Source of the DNA: Pseudomonadota bacterium
GTDB taxonomy: Bacteria; Desulfobacterota; Desulfobulbia; Desulfobulbales; SURF-16
Reading direction: 5' to 3'
Length of the DNA: 9,365 nt
NCBI GenBank assembly: GCA_030597865.1
Contig: JAUVQZ010000110.1
Location: 1-9,365, forward strand
In this document: positions 1 through 4,744 of the stretch, piece after piece
How the letters are laid out: each line of letters starts with the position of its first letter
Numbering within the stretch: position 1 is the stretch's first letter
Made by a program: the position numbers and the translations under genes
The notes under the pieces: generated by a model
Seen by the model: the letters and a program-made list of their open reading frames with translations, nothing else
Databases searched by the model: none
Told to the model about the DNA's origin: nothing

Positions 1-2
1 TA

Positions 3-92
3 CATATCCGCTATCGAATCTCCCTGGAGCTTATCATACAAGAAAAACCCATTGTCCTGATCAATGTCGGAAGCCATGGGGAAGTTTATTAA
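3..92 (+). CDS. C-terminal fragment of a probable RelE-superfamily toxin (5' end outside window)
   Basis: An open frame enters from the left edge and ends at TAA 90-92, leaving 29 residues. It reads as alternating beta-strand-like hydrophobic and charged residues (HIRYRISLELIIQ, then KPIVLINVGSHGEVY). The ending, a hydrophobic strand followed by GSHxEVY, resembles the last strand of RelE/YafQ/StbE-type mRNA interferases or ParE-like toxins. In those families the toxin follows or precedes a small antitoxin gene, which would lie outside the window. The other two forward frames close without a recognisable protein. With only 29 residues the family call is tentative and no catalytic residues can be judged. 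Confidence 0.5.
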   Translation, partial: HIRYRISLELIIQEKPIVLINVGSHGEVY

Positions 93-212
93 CATCTTTG
101 CCTGACGGGGAATCGTGGCCGTATGGAAGGTGTTGAGGCACAGGTAGAGGGGGCGAATTTTAAGAAGTATATAAACGTCCCATGACTATCCCGTCACATT
201 CTTAACTTTTTC

Positions 213-240
213 TTGACATAAATCCCCAACTAACTATAAA
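213..240 (+). promoter_or_regulatory. Sigma-70 type promoter for sat
   Basis: A perfect TTGACA (213-218) is followed after 16 nt by TATAAA (235-240), inside a locally A/T-rich stretch. Transcription would start near 247, giving a sat leader of about 180 nt. It is the best promoter-like sequence upstream of sat and suits a highly expressed gene. The stretch between the upstream toxin stop (92) and this promoter shows nothing I can name. Confidence 0.75.
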
Positions 241-246
241 TAGCCC

Positions 247-428
247 AGCGAAAATGAATAATGGTTCATTAGGTTTTAGGGCCATTTTTTTCGGATGCGA
301 GATTTTATTTAAACGAAGCGCCAACTTACACGCTTGCACGCTCCTGTTAGTGGTTTTGCAGGTATGAGCTGAAACGTAAAAAAGGGCGCGCCATATCTTT
401 TAATTTCCATTTTAAGGAGACCGTTCAG
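247..428 (+). other. Long 5' leader of sat with Shine-Dalgarno site
   Basis: About 180 nt lie between the predicted transcription start and the sat ATG. The ribosome binding site AAGGAGA (414-420) sits 8 nt before ATG 429 and fixes that start. The leader holds an 8-nt palindrome, GGCGCGCC (385-392), between an A run and a T-rich stretch, which could form a small hairpin just before the ribosome binding site. I recognise no known riboswitch or leader peptide. Confidence 0.45.
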
Positions 429-1706
429 ATGTCAAAATTAGTAGCCCCCCATGGTGGTAAAGGACTGGTTTGTGCCCTGTTACATGGCAACGAGCTTGAG
501 GCTGAGATCGAGAAAGCAGCCGGAATGAAAAGAATTGACGTTAGTGCTCGCGCTAAAGGCGACCTGATCATGATGGGTATTGGTGGTTTCTCTCCCCTTG
601 ATGGCTTCATGAAAAAAGCTGACTGGAAAGGCGTTTGTGAGAACTTTCAGATGGCGGACGGAACCTTCTGGCCTGTGCCCATAACCCTCGATGTTGCCAC
701 TGCTGAGGCCGATGCCATCAGCGAAGGCGAAGAGGTTGCCCTCTATTCCGATGGCGAGCTCATGGCCACCATGCAGGTTGCCGAGAAGTATGAGATGACC
801 GATGCTGACAAGAAGTGGGAATGCGAGAAGGTCTTTAAGGGCGAAGGTGAAGAGTCTGAAGGTGACAACTTCTGGAAGATCGCCCCTGCAGATCATCCTG
901 GCGTTATCATGGTTCAGAACCAGAAAGAGGTTAACATCGCCGGTCCTGTTAAGGTTCTTTCCCAGGGCGAGTACCCAGCCGAGTATAAGGGTGTTTACCT
1001 GACTCCTGCTGAGACCCGCGCCATGTTTGAAGAGCGCGGTTGGGCCAACGTTGCTGCCCTTCAGCTCCGTAACCCCATGCATCGCTCCCATGAGTATCTG
1101 GCCAAGATCGCTGTTGAGGTTTGTGACGGCGTGTTGATCCATTCCCTCATCGGTAACCTCAAAGCCGGCGATATTCCTGCTGATACCCGTGTTAAGGCCA
1201 TTGATATCCTTATCGAGAACTACTTTGTTAAAGATAACGTTATCAACGCCGGTTATCCCCTTGATATGCGTTATGCCGGTCCTCGCGAAGGTCTGCTCCA
1301 CGCCACCTTCCGTCAGAACTACGGTGTTAACAACATGCTGATTGGTCGTGACCACGCTGGTGTTGGTGACTTCTACGGTCTGTTCGAGGCCCAGGAAATC
1401 TTTGACCGCATCCCAACCACCGGTGACGCTGGTAAGGACCTGCTGTGCCGTCCCATGAAGATCGACTGGACCTTCTACTGCTCCGAGTGTGATGGTATGG
1501 CTTCCCTTCGTACCTGCTGCCATGACAAAGAGTCCCGCGTCATTCTTTCCGGTACCAAGCTGCGTAAGGCCCTTTCCGAAGGCGCTGAGATCGTTGATCA
1601 TTTCGGTCGTAACGAGGTTCTTGATCACCTCAAACTGTACTATGCAAGCCTGACCGAGAAGGTTGAGGTTAAGATGCAGGGCGCCGCTTCTGGTGAGTCC
1701 ATGTAA
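429..1706 (+). CDS. sat: Sulfate adenylyltransferase (ATP sulfurylase), dissimilatory type
   Basis: Sat catalyses ATP + sulfate to APS + pyrophosphate in the cytoplasm, the activation step of dissimilatory sulfate reduction; it can run in reverse in sulfur oxidation or disproportionation. The protein has 425 residues, the usual length for the homo-oligomeric prokaryotic enzyme without an APS-kinase domain. Visible motifs are QLRNPMHRSH (212-221), the QxRNPxHxxH nucleotide/sulfate site, and GRDHAG (306-311). A Cys351-x2-Cys354-x8-Cys363-x-His365 cluster matches the metal-binding cluster of this group, and SGTKLRK (374-380) is the conserved C-terminal motif. The N-terminal PUA-like region contains the usual GFSPLDGFM (53-61). 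The start is fixed by AAGGAGA 8 nt upstream. A strong terminator directly follows, so the gene appears monocistronic, not joined to aprBA or qmo. Codon choice looks strongly biased, as expected for an abundant enzyme. Identification is near certain; the physiological direction cannot be told from the sequence. Confidence 0.97.
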   Translation: MSKLVAPHGGKGLVCALLHGNELEAEIEKAAGMKRIDVSARAKGDLIMMGIGGFSPLDGFMKKADWKGVCENFQMADGTFWPVPITLDVATAEADAISEGEEVALYSDGELMATMQVAEKYEMTDADKKWECEKVFKGEGEESEGDNFWKIAPADHPGVIMVQNQKEVNIAGPVKVLSQGEYPAEYKGVYLTPAETRAMFEERGWANVAALQLRNPMHRSHEYLAKIAVEVCDGVLIHSLIGNLKAGDIPADTRVKAIDILIENYFVKDNVINAGYPLDMRYAGPREGLLHATFRQNYGVNNMLIGRDHAGVGDFYGLFEAQEIFDRIPTTGDAGKDLLCRPMKIDWTFYCSECDGMASLRTCCHDKESRVILSGTKLRKALSEGAEIVDHFGRNEVLDHLKLYYASLTEKVEVKMQGAASGESM

Positions 1707-1738
1707 TAAACCAGCGTTTAGCTGATTTTTACTGCATT

Positions 1739-1781
1739 AAAAAAAAGGGGAGACGTCTTTATGACGTCTCCCCTTTTTTTT
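1739..1781 (+). terminator. Strong intrinsic terminator after sat
   Basis: A perfect 19-bp stem (1739-1757 with 1763-1781) has a 5-nt loop TTTAT. The GC-rich core GGGGAGACGTC pairs with GACGTCTCCCC and is flanked by A8 on the left and T8 on the right. The symmetric A and T tracts make it usable from both directions. It begins 32 nt after the sat stop. Confidence 0.95.
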
Positions 1782-1795
1782 GGTGTCCCTCCTTC

Positions 1796-1983
1796 CCCCT
1801 CACCCCAGCCCTCCGGAGTCTCTCTTCGTTCGCTTACCTCCCTCAGGGAGAGGGGGCTTTAAAAGAAAGAACACTCGGTGCCCAGGATGAGCCGTAATGT
1901 TCTCAAACTTACTCCCTTGACACCGCCCATCGGTGCCAAGAAACAAACTCCCTCTCCCTGAGGGAGAGGGCTGGGGTGAGGGG
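1796..1983. repeat. Inverted repeat pair 1 (long copy 1796-1856, short copy 1948-1983)
   Basis: The left copy is the long form: CCCCTCACCCC tip, then CTCCGGAGTCTCTCTTCG, TTCGCTTACC and a CCCTC...GAGGG hairpin. The right copy is the short form in opposite orientation, lacking the internal stretch of about 28 nt and ending GGGGTGAGGG. The 91 nt between them (1857-1947) hold no gene; the heptamer CGGTGCC occurs there twice. The pair lies between the convergent sat and DUF559 genes and would fold into one long imperfect hairpin. Confidence 0.85.
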
Positions 1984-1985
1984 TT

Positions 1986-2311
1986 TTATTTAGTCAATTC
2001 TCTATGAATTACTTCAAGCACTGCTTCTAACTCATCAAACACCTCATTGTTCCAGAAGCGCAGGATTGTAAGTCCTTGCGCCTTGAGGAAATCGCTCCGT
2101 TTTTCATCGTAAATGATTGACTCCATATGTTGGCTGCCGTCCAATTCGATAACCAGTTTTTGTCTAAACAGATGAAGTCGACAATATAACCGCCCACTGG
2201 GTGTTGTCTTCGGAATTTGCAGTCCGCCAGCTGGCGGTTGCGGAGTTGTTGCCAGATTATATTTTCTGCTTCGGTTTGGTTTTTACGGAGGTTGCGGGCC
2301 TTTTGTTTCAT
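1986..2311 (-). pseudogene. DUF559 (Vsr-like endonuclease fold) protein gene, frameshifted
   Basis: From ATG 2311 the reading starts MKQKARNLRKNQTEAEN and continues IIWQQLRNRQLADCKF, RRQHPVGGYIVDFICLD, the hallmark N-terminal half of DUF559. After codon Asp-Lys at a five-base A run (T5 at 2157-2161 on the + strand) the frame is lost. Shifting by one base restores KLVIELDGSQHMESIIYDEKR and then LTILRFWNNEVFDELEAVLEVIHREL, ending at TAA 1986-1988. With one A restored the product would be 108 residues, normal for the family. Candidate catalytic residues of the PD-(D/E)XK/Vsr-like fold (Asp in IVDF, Glu and Asp in IELDGSQH) are intact across the two frames. As read, the unshifted frame runs on to 2027 with an unrelated tail. 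The family is thought to be nuclease-like; its biological role is not established. The break may be real decay or a homopolymer read error. Confidence 0.88.
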
Positions 2312-2322
2312 GGATTTGTTTG

Positions 2323-2542
2323 CCCTCACCCCAACCCTCTCCCAGGGGGAGAGGGGGCTTAAGGAAGTTGTCAGCTCACAATCGGGTTTCCCTTTGCCAA
2401 GCCCAGGGTGTGTCACGGCTTAAGGTTGACATTAATGTGAGAGGTGGTTTTAAAAGTTTTAATGGGTGATTTTCCTTTAACTCCCTCTCCCCCCTGGGAG
2501 GTAAGCGACTGAAAGGAGACTCCGGAGGGCCGGGGTGAGGGG
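2323..2542. repeat. Inverted repeat pair 2 (short copy 2323-2357, long copy 2481-2542)
   Basis: The left copy is short (CCCTCACCCCAACCCTCTCC then GGGGGAGAGGGGG). The right copy is long and reversed, containing GGTAAGCGACTGAAAGGAGA, CTCCGGAGGG and the GGGGTGAGGGG tip. The order short-long mirrors pair 1 (long-short), so the two pairs are symmetric around the DUF559 gene. The 123 nt between the copies hold no gene I can support; TTAAGG occurs twice. The long copy ends 2 nt past the stop codon of the DUF2582 gene. Confidence 0.85.
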
Positions 2543-2544
2543 CA

Positions 2545-3004
2545 TTATCTCAAAGAGACCATCTCGCCATCCTTGCTGAATTGCAGTTTGTCTTCCCTGG
2601 CCAGCCAGCCAATGGCGGCCAGGACATTGGCCTTGCTGTTTTTTTTCTGCATGATGGCGTTGATCAGGCGGCTGGTGGGCACCAGGCCATTTTGGTCAAG
2701 ATAGGTGTGGATTTCTCCGGCGGTATAGCCGAATTGCTCAGGGATGGTCAGGCCTTTGCCGGCTTTAAAGGTAATGGCTGTTTTGTTGTTGTCGGCGCCT
2801 TTCACCGGCCCTGTTATTTTGTTAACTGCATCAATGGCCCCATGGGTTCGTTTGCTAACATTGCCGGAGACCTTTTCTAGCAGTTCTTCAACTTTTTTTT
2901 GGGCCACCTTGCCAGCTGACTCAGCCGTGAATTTTGACCGGGCCAGCGCCTTGCCAACTTTTTCCGTAGTTTCTGTAAGTTTGTTTTTTTTTTGTTGACG
3001 TCAT
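2545..3004 (-). CDS. Winged-helix protein of the DUF2582 type, with a one-base frame break near its start
   Basis: The C-terminal part carries a compact winged helix: YTAGEIHTYLDQNG, then SRLINAIMQ, ANVLAAIGWLAREDKLQF and a short beta wing (GEMVSLR). This is the DUF2582 pattern, a family of unknown function. The preceding half is Lys/Ala/Glu-rich and histone-H1-like (KVAQKKVEELLEKVSGN, KRTHGAIDAVNKITG). An uninterrupted frame runs only from a GTG at 2907 (120 residues), but it stays open further upstream and no good ribosome site precedes that GTG. A better start is ATG 3004, with GAGG about 7 nt before it and a good promoter at 3056-3084. An A10 run (2984-2993) puts that ATG one base out of frame. 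With nine A's the protein would be 152 residues starting MTSTKKNKLTETTEKVGKAL; with ten, a 27-residue peptide ends at 2921. Sequencing error, slippage or phase variation are all possible. Confidence 0.75.
2984..2993 (-). other. A10 homopolymer at the frame break of the winged-helix gene
   Basis: On the coding (minus) strand ten consecutive A's follow ATG ACG TCA AC. Nine A's would fuse the natural start to the conserved body; ten do not. A tract of this length is a classical site of polymerase or replication slippage. A second run, A8 (2893-2900), lies in frame further down. Confidence 0.6.
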
Positions 3005-3055
3005 CTGGGGCCTCATTGTCCTGAAGGTTATTTGATGAAGGGACGTTCTCTTTTT

Positions 3056-3084
3056 ATTGTGAACATCACCATCATACTTGTCAA
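3056..3084 (-). promoter_or_regulatory. Predicted promoter for the winged-helix gene
   Basis: On the minus strand a perfect TTGACA (3084-3079) is followed after 17 nt by CACAAT (3061-3056), 4 of 6 matches to TATAAT. Transcription would begin near 3049, about 45 nt before ATG 3004. This placement supports ATG 3004 rather than the internal GTG at 2907. Confidence 0.5.
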
Positions 3085-3449
3085 GAATACCCTGGGCATG
3101 GCCTTTGATTGCCAAAGGCAGGTTGCCGTTCGCTGTTGTCTGCTAAATTGCCCTATTGATTTTTAGCCACGTATTGTCCCAGTCGCCCACCCCTTTTGTA
3201 AGACACCGTTGGTCGCGGTTAAAACCATGACAATCGTTTCAGGGATATGTTATTAATGTCTGATTACCAGCGACTTTTTGGCGTCTACGCTCTCTGCGGG
3301 ATCATTAATATGAGGTTTTCTCCCCGTAGGAGCGAGCTCGGAGTCTTCGCTTACCTGCTTGCGAATGGTGATGGTGGAGCAGGCGCGGGGGGGGATTTTG
3401 TCTTGGTTAATGTGGATGGTTATTAATTAAAAACAAGAACGGTGGAAGC
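3085..3449. other. Non-coding region upstream of aroB with a possible repeat remnant
   Basis: No credible gene lies here. A stretch at 3339-3356 (CGGAGTCTTCGCTTACCT) resembles the internal part of the long repeat (CGGAGTCTCTCTTCG followed by TTCGCTTACC) and may be a decayed or deleted copy. It overlaps the 8-nt palindrome CGAGCTCG (3333-3340). The aroB ribosome binding region (GGTGGAAG, just before ATG 3450) ends the stretch. Confidence 0.35.
3227..3256 (+). promoter_or_regulatory. Weak candidate promoter for aroB
   Basis: ATGACA (3227-3232, 5 of 6 matches to TTGACA) is followed after 18 nt by TATTAA (3251-3256, 4 of 6). It would give a leader of about 190 nt. The match is modest and other A/T-rich sites nearer aroB are possible. 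Confidence 0.3.
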
Positions 3450-4523
3450 ATGAAACAGCTCCAGGTTGGTTTAGATGATCGCGCCTATTCGATTTTGATC
3501 AAGGAAGGCCTGCTTTTGGAGGTTGGTCAAGAGCTGAAGCTGAGGCAGATTGCCAAACGCTATATCATCATTGCCGATGATAATGTGGCGGAACTCTTTG
3601 GCGGCCATGTTGTTGAGTCCTTAAGAAAGGCCGATATCCCCGTTGACCTCCTTACCTTTCCCCATGGCGAGGCCAGTAAGAATCTGGCCACCGTTGAGAA
3701 GTTGTCCCGCGACCTTGCCCGGCTCGGTGTTGACCGCCAGGATGCCTTGATCGCCCTTGGTGGCGGTGTTACCGGAGATATCACCGGTTTTCTTGCCGCC
3801 ATTTATATGCGTGGCATCCCCTTTATCCAGATACCAACGACCCTCCTGGCCCAGGTTGATAGTTCTGTGGGGGGGAAAACCGGGGTGGATATCCCGGAGG
3901 GTAAGAACCTGGTGGGCTGCTTTTACCAGCCCCAATGCGTCTTTATTGATAGTGCTGTTCTAAGTGAGCTGCCCCGTGAAGAGTTGCTGAACGGCCTTGC
4001 CGAAGTTGTCAAGTATGGCGTTATCTATGATGCGGACTTCTTTAACTTTCTGGTGGCCAATAAAAAGAGCATCCTTGATCTTGAGCCCGCAGTGATTGAG
4101 GCGGTGATTGCCCATTGCTGCAATATTAAGGCGCGGGTGGTTGAGGCGGATGAGCGCGAGGCGGACCTGCGCCGTATCCTCAACTATGGCCATACCCTCG
4201 GCCATGCGGTGGAGGCGGCCTCCAATTTTACCATTGCCCATGGTATGGCAATCAGTATGGGGATGGTGGCGGTTAACACCCTTGCTGTCAAAAAAAGTCT
4301 GTTGACCGAAGATAAGGCCCAGCGTGTCAAGGATGTCTTGCTGGGATTCGGACTGCCCGTTGATATCCCGCCAGAGCTTGATCGCCGCCAGATGAAGGAG
4401 TTTTTGAAGAGCGATAAGAAAAGCGTTGGCGGCAAGCCCTTTTTCATTCTGCCCATCCAGATCGGTAAGGTCGTTATCACCGATGATGTGGATGATGCCT
4501 TGATTGAAGAGGCGTTTGGCTGA
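3450..4523 (+). CDS. aroB: 3-dehydroquinate synthase
   Basis: AroB converts DAHP to 3-dehydroquinate, step two of the shikimate pathway, using NAD+ and a divalent metal (Zn or Co) in the cytoplasm. The 357-residue product has normal length. Seen in order: the N-terminal RAYSILI strand; the Rossmann-like NAD site with PHGEASKNL (71-79) and GGGVTGD (104-110); IPTTLLAQVDSSVGGKTG (128-145); NLVGCFYQP (153-161). The metal ligands expected from the family are Glu185 (in LAEVVKYG), His248 (in NYGHT) and His264 (in IAHGMA). All key residues are present, so the enzyme should be active. ATG 3450 is preceded by GGTGGAAG and begins the conserved N-terminal strand. No other shikimate gene is adjacent in this window, and it converges with the gene on the minus strand downstream. 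Confidence 0.97.
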   Translation: MKQLQVGLDDRAYSILIKEGLLLEVGQELKLRQIAKRYIIIADDNVAELFGGHVVESLRKADIPVDLLTFPHGEASKNLATVEKLSRDLARLGVDRQDALIALGGGVTGDITGFLAAIYMRGIPFIQIPTTLLAQVDSSVGGKTGVDIPEGKNLVGCFYQPQCVFIDSAVLSELPREELLNGLAEVVKYGVIYDADFFNFLVANKKSILDLEPAVIEAVIAHCCNIKARVVEADEREADLRRILNYGHTLGHAVEAASNFTIAHGMAISMGMVAVNTLAVKKSLLTEDKAQRVKDVLLGFGLPVDIPPELDRRQMKEFLKSDKKSVGGKPFFILPIQIGKVVITDDVDDALIEEAFG

Positions 4524-4565
4524 AAGTGCTGTTAGCTAACTGGTGGTATTCCCCTACTATCCTCT

Positions 4566-4698
4566 CCCTCACCCCAACCCTCTCCCCAAAGGGGCGAGGG
4601 AGCTCATTGTAAGCTATGTGTTGATGGGGCACCCATGTCCCCTTTCCCTGGGGGAGGTACGTGAACGAAGAGAGACTTCGGAGGGTTGGGGTGAGGGG
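4566..4698. repeat. Inverted repeat pair 3 (short copy 4566-4602, long copy 4638-4698), gene-less
   Basis: The left copy is short (CCCTCACCCCAACCCTCTCC, then AAAGGGGCGAGGG). The right copy is long and reversed (GGAGGTACGTGAACGAAGAG, AGACTTCGGAGGG, tip GGGGTGAGGGG). Only 35 nt separate them. Tips face outward as in pairs 1 and 2, so the unit can fold into one hairpin. It fills the gap between the convergent aroB and FGE-like genes, where no T-tailed terminator is visible, so it may also help end both transcripts. Confidence 0.85.
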
Positions 4699-4744
4699 AA
4701 TAAGATATGTAGGCCCCTCTTCTGTAATCTATGATAAGTTTTAG

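Larger units (their letters stand above)
1796..2542. mobile_element. Putative repeat-bounded mobile element carrying a DUF559 gene (L-S-gene-S-L)
   Basis: The block reads: long repeat (1796-1856), short repeat in reverse orientation (1948-1983), DUF559 gene (1986-2311), short repeat (2323-2357), long repeat in reverse orientation (2481-2542). The two short repeats are inverted and abut the gene: 2 nt after its stop codon and 11 nt before its ATG. The outer long repeats are also inverted. All four share the tip CCCTCACCCC and its complement GGGGTGAGGG. No transposase of a known family is present, and I see no clear target-site duplication. Calling it mobile is an inference from symmetry and from the gene-less relative at 4566-4698. 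Confidence 0.5.

Noticed and set aside
480..1628. Long open frame (382 codons) on the minus strand opposite sat
   Set aside because: It is the antisense shadow of a codon-biased gene; sat is certain in this stretch and the antisense product shows no family features.
1796..2542. CRISPR array from the repeated GC-rich units
   Set aside because: Copies alternate in orientation, differ in length and have uneven spacing; there is no direct-repeat and spacer pattern and no cas gene.
4543..4734. 63-codon frame between aroB and the FGE-like gene
   Set aside because: It consists almost wholly of repeat pair 3 translated (LPHPNPLPKGARE and GEVRERRETSEGWGEG), an artefact typical of this repeat.
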